Source: Chitinibacter bivalviorum (GTDB taxonomy: Bacteria > Pseudomonadota > Gammaproteobacteria > Burkholderiales > Chitinibacteraceae). From it: 64,000 bases of DNA. The position numbers and the translations under genes were made by a program. The stretch spans positions 2,728,001 through 2,792,000 of the forward strand of contig NZ_CP058627.1 of assembly GCF_013403565.1 (NCBI RefSeq). The letters run 5' to 3'. Shown here in pieces: positions 56,672 through 64,000 of this stretch; within the stretch, counting starts at the first letter, position 1, and each line of letters opens with the position of its first letter. The notes under the pieces are model-generated. The model was given only the letters and a program-made list of their open reading frames with translations, searched no databases and had not been told where the DNA came from.

Positions 56672-58108
56672 ATGACCGTGATCAGCCGCAAACCCCAGGA
56701 AAGCCTGCAAGAGAGCTTGCAACAAGTCGTTCGCCTGCTCGAACGCCATAAGCTGGTTGAGGGCATGGTGCATAAGCAGGAAATGGCCAAGCATGATCTG
56801 GTTGAGCAGCTCGTCCACCGCCAAAATCTGACCGAATTGCAGATGAAGCTGGCGGCGCTGCACCCGGCCGACATTGCGCACATTCTGGAAGCGCTGCCGC
56901 CCGCAGATCGTCTGACGATCTGGGGTTTGGTCGATGCGGAAGACGACGGCGAGATTTTGCTGGAAGTCTCAGATGCGGTGCGTGAATCGCTGCTGGCCGA
57001 TATGGCACCGCACGAAATGGTCGCGGCAGCGGGGCAACTCGATACCGACGAGCTGGCCGATCTGGTGCCCGACCTGCCGCAAGCGGTGCAAAGCGAAGTC
57101 TTGGGCACGCTGGACGCCGAAGATCGAGCCGAAGTGCAGTCGGCGATGTCGTACACCGACGATCAAGTTGGTGCGCTGATGGATTTCGAAATGGTCACCA
57201 TCCGCGCCGACGTGCGCTTGGAAGTGGTCTTGCGCTATTTGCGCCGCTTTGAAGAATTACCAACGCATACCGACAAGCTGTTTGTCGTCGATGATGAAGA
57301 CATTATCAAGGGGGTATTGCCCCTCAATAAGCTACTGGTCAGCGATCCAGAGGAATACGTCGGCAATGTAATGGCAGATGATGTGGTGATTTTCCAGCCC
57401 TTTGACGATGCGGGCGAAGCCGCGCAAGCGTTTGAGCGCTATGACCTCGTTTCCGCGCCCGTGGTGGATTCCAATCATAAAGTCGTAGGCCGCATTACCG
57501 TCGATCAAATGGTCGATGTGATCCGGGAAGAATCCGAAGCCGAAGTGCTCTCGCTGGCGGGTTTGAAAGATGAAGACCTGTTTTCCAGCGTCGGCAAAGC
57601 CGTCAAAAACCGCTGGCCGTGGCTGGCAATCAACATCTGCACCGCCTTTGTCGCCAGCCGCGTGATCGGTGCGTTTGAAGGCACGATTCAACATTTAGTC
57701 GCGCTCGCTGCGCTGATGCCGATCGTCTCGGGTATTGGCGGCAATACCGGCACGCAAACCACTACGCTGATTATTCGTGGCTTGGCACTCGGGCAAATCA
57801 CGCCATCGAACACTCGCCTCTTGCTGAGCAAAGAGCTGGGTATCGCCTTGATCAATGGCGCAGTCTGGGGCTCGGTACTCGGCGTCATTGCTTGGGGCTT
57901 GTATGGTAAATGGGATTTGGGTCTGGTGATGATGGGTGCGATGATGCTCAATATGCTCGTCGCCGCGCTAGTTGGGCTATTCGTGCCACTCACCATGCAA
58001 AAACTCGGCCGCGACCCCGCTTATGGCTCGTCGGTGATGATTACCGCGATGACCGATAGCTTGGGATTCTTTATTTTCCTCGGCTTGGCGACGGTGTTTT
58101 TAATGTAA
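56672..58108 (+). CDS. mgtE: Magnesium transporter MgtE
   Basis: 478 residues. N-terminal Mg-sensing superhelix (about 40-160; LHPADIAHILEALPP, MAPHEMVAAAGQLD), two CBS domains (about 165-285), a plug helix and five C-terminal membrane helices (GIGGNTGTQTTTLIIRGLALG, GALVGLFVP-like segments). It opens at low internal Mg2+. Full family length. ATG 56672 with AGGACC upstream. CorA lies close by on the other strand, so the region holds two Mg2+ uptake genes. Confidence 0.95.
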   Translation: MTVISRKPQESLQESLQQVVRLLERHKLVEGMVHKQEMAKHDLVEQLVHRQNLTELQMKLAALHPADIAHILEALPPADRLTIWGLVDAEDDGEILLEVSDAVRESLLADMAPHEMVAAAGQLDTDELADLVPDLPQAVQSEVLGTLDAEDRAEVQSAMSYTDDQVGALMDFEMVTIRADVRLEVVLRYLRRFEELPTHTDKLFVVDDEDIIKGVLPLNKLLVSDPEEYVGNVMADDVVIFQPFDDAGEAAQAFERYDLVSAPVVDSNHKVVGRITVDQMVDVIREESEAEVLSLAGLKDEDLFSSVGKAVKNRWPWLAINICTAFVASRVIGAFEGTIQHLVALAALMPIVSGIGGNTGTQTTTLIIRGLALGQITPSNTRLLLSKELGIALINGAVWGSVLGVIAWGLYGKWDLGLVMMGAMMLNMLVAALVGLFVPLTMQKLGRDPAYGSSVMITAMTDSLGFFIFLGLATVFLM

Positions 58109-58161
58109 GTAGTTCCCGTTACACAGGAGCTGCTTCATCTAGCAAATAGCGGTCAAATTAG

Positions 58162-58590
58162 ATGGAAGAATACACAGGTTATTTTTTGCTCATGAGCCCC
58201 GTGTTGCTTGGGTTGATTTTTGCATTACTCCATAAGCCTTTAACAAAACTCTGTTCTTGCTTTCAGCTAATTGTGCTGCGCTTAAGCTATACAACTTTAA
58301 CGTTCCTGTTGTTGAGTTTTGCGTTATCGTTTGTCTTCCCTGGTGGACCTCGTTACCTCGGTTCGAATAGTCATTATCCAAGCAATAGTGCAGCATATTT
58401 CATCAATCATATGCTTGGAAACTTCACAATACTGCTAATGAGTTTGCCAATCTGGGTATGCTGTATATGGCTAATCAAACGACCTGACACAGGACGAATT
58501 AAGTTAGGATTGCTGGCTGCTGCGACTTTAATTGTGGCAATGCCTTTAACCCTGATTGCCGGCTGTATTACAGCTGGCGTTTGCGTTTAA
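58162..58590 (+). CDS. Hypothetical four-helix membrane protein
   Basis: 142 residues with four hydrophobic segments (about 5-25, 33-58, 88-108, 115-138) and a short polar loop with GGPRYLGSNSHYPS. I recognise no family. Codons are more A/T-rich than in the flanking mgtE and ATPase genes, which hints at transfer. The stop lies 6 bp before the ATPase start, so the two are probably cotranscribed. Confidence 0.6.
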   Translation: MEEYTGYFLLMSPVLLGLIFALLHKPLTKLCSCFQLIVLRLSYTTLTFLLLSFALSFVFPGGPRYLGSNSHYPSNSAAYFINHMLGNFTILLMSLPIWVCCIWLIKRPDTGRIKLGLLAAATLIVAMPLTLIAGCITAGVCV

Positions 58591-58596
58591 ATCACT

Positions 58597-59769
58597 ATGC
58601 TCACCACCCTTGCCATTGCCAATTACCGCTCACTGCGCGAGCTGATTATTCCACTGGGGCAGATCAATGTGATTACCGGTGCCAATGGCAGTGGTAAATC
58701 GAGTCTCTACCGTGCTTTACGCCTGTTGGCGGAAGCCGCGCAGGGGCGGATGGTGGCGAGTTTGGCGCAAGAAGGCGGTTTTCCATCGACACTGTGGGCA
58801 GGCCCTGAAAGCATCAGCCGCGCCATGAAGCGCGGCGACACACCCGTGCAAGGCACGATCCGCAAAGAAGTGGTGTCGCTCAAACTGGGCTTTGCGGCCG
58901 ATGATTTTGGCTACGCGATTGATTTGGGTTTGCCAACCCCCGACTCCACCACGCGATTTGGCAACGACCCGCACATCAAACGCGAATGCATATGGGCGGG
59001 CCCGATCCTGCGAGAATCAGCCCAATTGGCCGACCGTGATCGCAGCTTGTGTAAAGTGCGCGATGGCGACAATGGCCGCAGTTGGCAGATTCTGAGCCGC
59101 CACGTCCCAGACTACGATAGCTTATTTAGTCATTGCGCCGATCCACTGCGCGCGCCTGAAGTGCTGGCGCTGCGCGAGCGGATGCGGGCGTGGCGCTTTT
59201 ATGATTGTTTGCGCAGCGACGCGCAAGCACCGGCGCGACAAGCGCAAATTGGCACGTACACGCCCGTCTTGGCGCACGATGGCGCGGATCTGGCTGCGGC
59301 GATGCAAACCATCCGCGAGTTGGGGCGCGGCGAGGAAATGGACGCGGCGATCGCCGATGCCTTTCCTGGCGCTCGCGTCGAGATCATCGTTGAAAACTCA
59401 CGCTTTAGCGTGCAAATGTGGCAATCAGGCTTGCTACGTCCGCTATCGGCGGCAGAATTATCGGATGGCACTTTACGCTATTTACTCCTCGTTGCCGCGC
59501 TACTGAGCCCAAGGCCCCCCGAATTGCTGGTGCTCAATGAGCCTGAGACTAGCCTTCATCCTGATTTACTACCCGCTTTGGCGCGGCTCATCAGCGCGGC
59601 GGCGCAACACAGCCAAGTGATCGTGGTGAGCCACGCCGCACGACTAGTGACCGCACTGGGCCGAATGCGTGAAGCGCACATATTGCAACTGGAAAAAGAA
59701 CTCGGGGCCACGCAGCTTGTGGATCAGACTGCGCTGGATCGCCCAGCTTGGCACTGGCCCAGTCGATAG
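58597..59769 (+). CDS. AAA_21/OLD-like stand-alone ATPase
   Basis: 390 residues. ABC/SMC-like ATPase related to COG4637 predicted ATPases: Walker A GANGSGKSSL (about 28-37), signature-like ELSDGTLRYL near 290, Walker B with LVLNEPETSLHPDLLP near 310, and a final VSHAARLV switch His. The Walker B Asp position is Asn, as I believe is normal for this group. Such ATPases occur alone or with partners in phage defence and DNA repair. Role here unknown. It follows a small membrane-protein gene. Confidence 0.8.
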   Translation: MLTTLAIANYRSLRELIIPLGQINVITGANGSGKSSLYRALRLLAEAAQGRMVASLAQEGGFPSTLWAGPESISRAMKRGDTPVQGTIRKEVVSLKLGFAADDFGYAIDLGLPTPDSTTRFGNDPHIKRECIWAGPILRESAQLADRDRSLCKVRDGDNGRSWQILSRHVPDYDSLFSHCADPLRAPEVLALRERMRAWRFYDCLRSDAQAPARQAQIGTYTPVLAHDGADLAAAMQTIRELGRGEEMDAAIADAFPGARVEIIVENSRFSVQMWQSGLLRPLSAAELSDGTLRYLLLVAALLSPRPPELLVLNEPETSLHPDLLPALARLISAAAQHSQVIVVSHAARLVTALGRMREAHILQLEKELGATQLVDQTALDRPAWHWPSR

Positions 59770-59780
59770 ATACTATGCCA

Positions 59781-59829
59781 GTGTATATCTTTCAAAACTC
59801 TTTCTAATAAGCCACTCAGCCACATACCC
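59781..59829. repeat. 49-bp inverted-end repeat, copy 15
   Basis: GTGTATATCTTTC ... CACATACCC; 49 bp, 11 bp after the ATPase stop. One changed base in the left end. Confidence 0.55.
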
Positions 59830-59952
59830 TCACCAAAAAATGGTGCTAAATTACAAACAAGCCGATATTTTTGCTGATCTTCGCTGCAAAATAGCTAGGG
59901 CTACGCCAGCACAATTGTTACAATAACGAGAATTATTCTCAGCTGTGGTTTT

Positions 59953-60672
59953 ATGTGTAATTTATCGGCCAGCCTCTTGCTGGATGTATTGGGACAGCAG
60001 CGCTTTGGGGTGGAATATCAACCGCTGATCCACACTGGCACGGGCGATATTGTGGCGTATGAAGCTTTGGCGCGATTTTATGATCAAGCGGGCGCCACCT
60101 TGCGCACCGATCATGTGTTTCACGCGCTGCACGATAGCCCGCTGACCTTGTTTCAAGCTGAATATCAGATGAAGCGCCTGCAAATCGATTTCGCCCCAGC
60201 GGGGACGCTGTTCTTAAATCTTGACCCCGACGCTTACACCGTCGCGATGCAAAATGATGACACGCACCCGCTACTCGATTTGATCTGCCCGCGCCGCGAT
60301 GTGGTGCTAGAGATTATCGAAAACAGCGATTTATCCGATGCACGCCAAAGCGCACGCATGGCGGATGCTTTTGCGCAGCGGCAAGTACGCTTGGCGCTCG
60401 ACGATATTGGCGCACCGCATTCGATGCTGTCTCTACCGCTGTTGATTCAAGTGGATTGCCTGAAATTTGACCGCAGCTGGTTAAGCCAGCTCGATTGCCC
60501 TCTGTATCGGGCGGCGCTCTTGAGCCTAATCACGTATGCACGTGAAACAGGCAAACAGACCGTCATGGAAGGCATAGAAACCGACGCCCAACTCGCGCTG
60601 GCACGATCGTTGGGCGTGGATTTGGTACAGGGCTTTTTGTATCGGCCACTGTTTATAGTGCAGCAAGCCTAG
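59953..60672 (+). CDS. Stand-alone EAL-domain phosphodiesterase
   Basis: 239 residues, EAL domain only. Catalytic motifs are present: YEALAR, LNLDPD, EIIEN, LDDIG, LKFDRSW, MEGIET and QGFLY. The metal-binding Glu, Asn and Asp residues and the Lys are kept. The usual DDFGTGYSS loop is altered to DDIGAPHSM, so activity may be modified. It would hydrolyse cyclic di-GMP and oppose the two GGDEF proteins in this window. No sensory domain is attached. The TAG stop shares its last base with a 49-bp repeat. Confidence 0.88.
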   Translation: MCNLSASLLLDVLGQQRFGVEYQPLIHTGTGDIVAYEALARFYDQAGATLRTDHVFHALHDSPLTLFQAEYQMKRLQIDFAPAGTLFLNLDPDAYTVAMQNDDTHPLLDLICPRRDVVLEIIENSDLSDARQSARMADAFAQRQVRLALDDIGAPHSMLSLPLLIQVDCLKFDRSWLSQLDCPLYRAALLSLITYARETGKQTVMEGIETDAQLALARSLGVDLVQGFLYRPLFIVQQA

Positions 60673-60720
60673 GGTATTACCTTCAAAGCCAACTGACTTA
60701 ATTATTTGGCGGCAATACCC
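60672..60720. repeat. 49-bp inverted-end repeat, copy 16
   Basis: GGGTATTACCTTC ... GGCAATACCC; 49 bp. It lies between two converging genes: the first base belongs to the EAL gene stop, and the right part encodes the last five residues and the stop of the lipoprotein gene. Confidence 0.75.
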
Positions 60721-61367
60721 TTGGATAATTTCTCGATCAATTGCGTCACTTCCGCCGGACGATACAAGGCTTCGCCTTTGCTGCTAAAGACCTTCACTTC
60801 GCCATTCTGAATCAAGCCTGCTTCGAGCTTGCGGTTTTCCGCGTCGATCAACAACCAAGCACTATCCTGTTTGCCCGCTTGCGGTTTGTTGCCGAGCACA
60901 TACAAAACACGATCGAATTGCAAGGTGCTGGGCGCGCTCATGTGCTTCATAAAGGCGTTGAAATCATCACCCAAGATTTGCTTGAGCTCTGGCATGATTG
61001 GGCTAACTTCGGTTAATAAGCCAATATCTTGCGGGAATTTGCCTTTATATTGCGTCAACTGCGCCCAATCACCATTCACTTTGAGCACCTGCTGCGCCAA
61101 TTGGGCTGTTTGTGCCTTCACCGCGCTGGCGATATGACTGGCATTCAATCCCAGCGGTTGCAAGACCTGATTCGCTTCGCTGGCGACTTGGTCAATCACG
61201 CCATCGGTCTGCTTTTTCACCTCTTCGCCCACAATACCCACCACCGACGAGGCCACCTGCTGCGTCAATTGGCTCGCTTGATCACACGCCGACAATAAGC
61301 CAACCAGCAATAAGGCAGGCAATACAGTCCAGCGTTTCACGGTTTGCGCTTTTACAGCATTCATCAT
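60702..61367 (-). CDS. Hypothetical lipoprotein
   Basis: 221 residues. Lipobox LLSAC with acylated Cys28 and an Asp after it (CDQ), which in E. coli would favour the inner membrane. Then a helical Gln/Val-rich stretch and a globular C-terminal part (LQFDRVLYVLGNKPQAG, LLIDAENRKLEAGL). I recognise no family. Start: ATG at 61367 with GGAG upstream. The last residues (GIAAK) and the stop are encoded inside a 49-bp repeat, so the C-terminus may have been altered by it. Confidence 0.72.
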   Translation of the reverse strand: MMNAVKAQTVKRWTVLPALLLVGLLSACDQASQLTQQVASSVVGIVGEEVKKQTDGVIDQVASEANQVLQPLGLNASHIASAVKAQTAQLAQQVLKVNGDWAQLTQYKGKFPQDIGLLTEVSPIMPELKQILGDDFNAFMKHMSAPSTLQFDRVLYVLGNKPQAGKQDSAWLLIDAENRKLEAGLIQNGEVKVFSSKGEALYRPAEVTQLIEKLSKGIAAK

Positions 61368-61548
61368 CCAGCACCACTCCATTGATTCACAGCTCGTATG
61401 ATTGGCAATCGGCGACCAAGTTCCTGTTCTAGTTAATTTTATCTACTGACGCAATAAAAATGCCTGCGGAATGATTCAGCATTGATTCAGACGTACTCAG
61501 GCATTCTGGCGCTGAACAACCTTGTTTTTGCTCTAAGGACAGACTCAG

Positions 61549-62118
61549 ATGCGCACATTTTCAATCCTAATGATCACCGCCAGCCTCATCGCTAGCACGG
61601 CTTTCGCCGGCAATGATAGGGATCACTACGACAGCAAGCGTCAAGGCCCGCAGTGGAAACAGCGTGATTTCGCCATTATTCGCAATGTAACGCCGCAATA
61701 CGAACAAGTGAGCCAGCCGCGCCAAGAATGCAGCTCCGAATGGGTCACCGAAACGCTGCCAGCGCCGCGTGCGTCTAATAGCATTGCGGGTACCATTTTG
61801 GGTGGCGCGGCTGGCGGGGCGATCGGCCATCAAATCGGCAAAGGGCGCGGCAAAGATGTTGCGACCGTCGCGGGCACCATCATCGGAGCGTTGGTCGGCG
61901 AGCATATGGCGGATCCATACAACGTATCGCAGCCGGCCAACACCGTTAACCGCGAAGTGCAACGCTGCCGGCAGGTGAATGATTACGCCCAACGGGTACG
62001 CGATTACCGCGTTGATTACGAATATCGTTCGCAAATTTATACTACAACGATGAATCGCTACCCCGGCGAGCCTGGCTCGCGCTTGCCGGTGCGGGTCATG
62101 GTCGAACTCGATGAATAA
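61549..62118 (+). CDS. Exported glycine-zipper (SlyB/Rick_17kDa-like) protein
   Basis: 189 residues. Signal peptide (about 1-20, ending STAFAG), a central glycine zipper (SIAGTILGGAAGGAIGHQIG and ATVAGTIIGALVG, about residues 78-115), then a Cys-containing tail (REVQRCRQVNDYAQRVRDY) typical of SlyB-like outer-membrane proteins. A second Cys lies before the zipper (RQECSSEW). It may help keep the outer membrane stable. AAGGA upstream of ATG 61549. It precedes the PepSY gene and the two-component genes. Confidence 0.82.
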   Translation: MRTFSILMITASLIASTAFAGNDRDHYDSKRQGPQWKQRDFAIIRNVTPQYEQVSQPRQECSSEWVTETLPAPRASNSIAGTILGGAAGGAIGHQIGKGRGKDVATVAGTIIGALVGEHMADPYNVSQPANTVNREVQRCRQVNDYAQRVRDYRVDYEYRSQIYTTTMNRYPGEPGSRLPVRVMVELDE

Positions 62119-62196
62119 CAACTATTTGTGAGACGAGTCTTAGTCTCCAGCGCTGGCTTGCGGGTACAATAAGCAGATTGAAAAAGGATCATGAAC

Positions 62197-62433
62197 ATGA
62201 AACATCTCATCAAGATCTTCATTTTGGCACTGTGCCTCTGCAGCTCGGTATTTGCCGCGGTAAGCCGCGACGATGCGGCCGAATTGGCACAAAAGAAAAC
62301 CAGCGGCGGTAAAGTGCTGTCGGTAGAAAAATTTATGGACGGCAGCAAATCCGTGTGGCGCGTCAAAGTACTGACCAGCGCTGGCGATGTGCGCGCGGTC
62401 TTTGTAGATGAAGCCACCGGCACCGTTCACTAA
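62197..62433 (+). CDS. Small secreted PepSY-domain protein
   Basis: 78 residues. Signal peptide (about 1-20, ending SVFAA) and one PepSY-like domain (SRDDAAELAQKKTSGGKVLSV, WRVKVLTSAGDVRAVFVDE). PepSY proteins are often next to two-component genes of the PhoP/PhoQ or QseB/QseC type and may tune the sensor. I chose ATG 62197 because AAGGA is 8 bp upstream; the ATG at 62191 is too close. The response regulator starts 24 bp later. Confidence 0.82.
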   Translation: MKHLIKIFILALCLCSSVFAAVSRDDAAELAQKKTSGGKVLSVEKFMDGSKSVWRVKVLTSAGDVRAVFVDEATGTVH

Positions 62434-62457
62434 GCGAGCGAAGCAAAGGACATCGCG

Positions 62458-63135
62458 ATGCGCCTGCTGCTGATTGAAGACGAAGCGGCCTTGCGTGAGC
62501 CGCTGGCCAAAAAGCTGACGAGCGAGGGCTATCGGGTCGATACGGCTTGCGACGGCGAAGATGGCTTGTATCAAGCCTGTGAATATCCATTTGATCTACT
62601 GATTGTCGATCTGGGCTTGCCTAAGCTTAGCGGTGTCAAAGTCATCGAACGCGTCCGAGCAGCGGGTCACACGATGCCGATCCTGATCCTCACCGCTCGC
62701 GGCGCGTGGCAGGATAAAGTCATCGGCCTTGAGGCCGGCGCTGACGACTACCTCACCAAACCCTTTGAATACCCCGAATTGGCCGCGCGCGTAATGGCGC
62801 TATTGCGTCGCTCGCTCAAAGCGCAACCCGACGGCTTGCAACTGGGGCCGCTGAAAATCGATTTTGCCCGCCAAAGCATCCACAATGCGCAAGGCAAAGT
62901 TGAGCTGACCGCATATGAATACCGCTTGCTCGAATATCTGATTCAGCAACGCCCAAATGTGGTGACCAAACAGGCGCTTTCCGATTACCTCTATCCACAC
63001 GATGACGATCGAGACAGCAATGTGATCGAGGTATTGATCGGCCGCCTGCGCCGTAAGCTCGACCCGAGTAGCGAGCTCACGATTATTGAAACCCTACGCG
63101 GCCGTGGTTATCGCTTTGCGCTGGAAAGCGCATGA
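62458..63135 (+). CDS. OmpR/PhoP-family response regulator
   Basis: 225 residues. Receiver domain with acceptor Asp51 (LLIVDLGLPKLSG), Thr in ILTARG and Lys in LTKPF, then a winged-helix DNA-binding domain (about 130-222; VELTAYEYRLLEYLI, VIEVLIGRLRRKLD, RGRGYRFAL). The layout with a PepSY gene before and a histidine kinase after matches PhoP- or QseB-type systems. Its stop (ATGA) overlaps the start of a small open frame that fills the gap to the kinase. Confidence 0.92.
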   Translation: MRLLLIEDEAALREPLAKKLTSEGYRVDTACDGEDGLYQACEYPFDLLIVDLGLPKLSGVKVIERVRAAGHTMPILILTARGAWQDKVIGLEAGADDYLTKPFEYPELAARVMALLRRSLKAQPDGLQLGPLKIDFARQSIHNAQGKVELTAYEYRLLEYLIQQRPNVVTKQALSDYLYPHDDDRDSNVIEVLIGRLRRKLDPSSELTIIETLRGRGYRFALESA

Positions 63136-63233
63136 AACCGAGCCATCCGCGCGGGAAAGCGCAAAAGAGCGAACCAGTCTGCGTTGGCATACACATGAAA
63201 TTGATCCAATCCGCACGGAAAAACAGCCCATGA
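63132..63233 (+). CDS. Possible 33-codon coupled small open reading frame
   Basis: ATG at 63132 sits in an ATGA overlap with the response-regulator stop. TGA at 63231 sits in an ATGA overlap with the kinase start. The peptide is basic (MKPSHPRGKAQ... ending ARKNSP), about 33 residues. GGAAAG lies upstream of the ATG. It fills the entire gap between the two genes with 4-bp overlaps on both sides. It might be a real peptide, a coupling device, or the relic of a duplicated regulator end. Confidence 0.4.
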   Translation: MKPSHPRGKAQKSEPVCVGIHMKLIQSARKNSP

Positions 63234-64000
63234 TTTCGATTCGCGCCCGGCTACATTTAGGTGCCAGCATGGTCATGCTGGCTTTCTTTTGTCTGGCCGC
63301 TTGGGCCGTGCAGGGCATTTACACCAGCCACTTGCAACGCAGCCATTACGAAAGACTGCAAAGCGCGGTGTATATGCTGATCGCAATTACCGAGGTCAAT
63401 GCGCAAGGACATTTGCAGCTACCACCTAGCCTAGCCGAGCCCTTATTATCTGTCCCGCATTCGGGGCTGTATGCGCAAATTAGCAATCCCAGTAAAAATG
63501 AATTTTGGCGTTCGCCCTCCGCGGTCAATCTTGGGCGCTTTCCCACGCCCAACCTGACTACAGGTCAGTGGCTACATCAAGAAGTGCGGCTGAATGAGCG
63601 CAATTACCTGTATAGCGCGTATCAGGTACGCTGGGTGATCGGCGATCAGGCGCAAACAATCAACTTTAGCGTGCTCGAAGATATGCAACGCTATCAGGCG
63701 CAATTGCAGCAGTTTCAGCATGCCTTATGGGGTTGGCTCGCGGCCGCAGCGGTATTTTTATTGCTCGCCCAAGCCTTATTGCTACGCTGGGGGCTAACGC
63801 CACTGACGCAATTAGAGCGCGAATTGGCCGCCATCGAAAACGGTGAGCAAGCACAGGTCAACGGGCTTTACCCACAAGAAATCGCCCCGCTGGCCAGCCG
63901 CCTGAATCGCTTGGTCGAGCAAGAACATGCGCGGCAAAAACGCTATCGCGAGGCGCTCGCCGATCTGGCGCACAGCCTAAAAACCCCGCTGGCGATCTTG
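63230..64000 (+). CDS. Membrane sensor histidine kinase (3' end outside window)
   Basis: The visible 257 residues show an N-terminal helix (about 9-28), a periplasmic domain (about 29-160), a second helix (about 167-187), a HAMP linker and the start of the HisKA domain with the phospho-acceptor His248 in LAHSLKTPLAIL. The HSLKTPL box is that of PhoQ-type kinases. The ATPase domain lies beyond the end. It is the partner of the response regulator upstream. Start: ATG at 63230. Confidence 0.88.
   Translation, partial: MISIRARLHLGASMVMLAFFCLAAWAVQGIYTSHLQRSHYERLQSAVYMLIAITEVNAQGHLQLPPSLAEPLLSVPHSGLYAQISNPSKNEFWRSPSAVNLGRFPTPNLTTGQWLHQEVRLNERNYLYSAYQVRWVIGDQAQTINFSVLEDMQRYQAQLQQFQHALWGWLAAAAVFLLLAQALLLRWGLTPLTQLERELAAIENGEQAQVNGLYPQEIAPLASRLNRLVEQEHARQKRYREALADLAHSLKTPLAIL

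Noticed and set aside
57312..57360. GGGTATTGCCCC...GAATACGT, 49 bp, inside mgtE
   Set aside because: The spacing fits the repeat family, but both ends are codons of conserved MgtE sequence (GVLPL and EEYVGN), so chance is the better explanation.
63136..63229. Frameshift joining response regulator and kinase
   Set aside because: Both proteins have normal ends. The gap is better explained by a short coupled frame or plain spacer than by a broken fusion.

Overview
The window looks like part of a chromosome from a betaproteobacterium, most likely of the order Neisseriales (Chitinibacteraceae-like). This is inferred from gene content: a gshA-gshB-PTS cluster, a Pil-Chp chemosensory operon, a complete tol-pal operon, ruvABC close to tol, a DksA with a C-T-S-A 'zinc finger', and a free-living, signalling-rich gene set. 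No rRNA, prophage, plasmid functions or CRISPR array are visible.

Layout. 1-3.4 kb: end of an FAD oxidoreductase, then a membrane GGDEF cyclase overlapping a membrane-anchored solute-binding sensor. 3.4-8 kb: tRNA-Gln(UUG), a glycine-zipper protein, the queuosine genes queC and queE, and a Bcr/CflA efflux pump. 8.2-13 kb: tolQ-tolR-tolA-tolB-pal-cpoB (minus strand). 13-17.2 kb: ruvB, a small secreted protein, ruvA, ruvC and a TonB-like protein. 17.3-19.8 kb: cytochrome c, dksA, a Fur-family regulator, aroG. 19.9-28.9 kb: cheD, a MITE, three regulator/enzyme pairs (azoR, an NmrA/SDR protein and fsr, each with a neighbouring regulator), a periplasmic beta-carbonic anhydrase and an M29-like peptidase. 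29.6-37.4 kb: pilG-like, pilH, pilI, pilJ, chpA. 37.5-44.8 kb: mdaB, ygiQ, a TPR-GAF histidine kinase and an O-methyltransferase. 44.9-54.8 kb: TPR signalling proteins around ptsI-ptsH-EIIA(Man), apbE, gshB and gshA. 54.9-64 kb: corA and mgtE, small membrane proteins, an AAA ATPase, a stand-alone EAL protein, a lipoprotein, a PepSY protein, and a two-component system whose kinase runs off the end.

Two themes stand out. First, signalling is dense: two GGDEF proteins and one EAL protein, a Chp pathway, two histidine kinases, and a set of TPR sensors with and without output domains. Second, the gaps between genes carry a dispersed 49-bp repeat family. Its ends are inverted (GGGTAT...ATACCC), its length is nearly constant and its interior is divergent. 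I count 16 copies by eye, several touching a stop or start codon. Next to one copy lies a 195-bp MITE with inverted ends and a perfect 8-bp target duplication. I regard the 49-bp family as the best candidate for something undescribed.

Limits: all family assignments are by recognising motifs and overall sequence, without database searches. Start codons were chosen from Shine-Dalgarno spacing and family norms.
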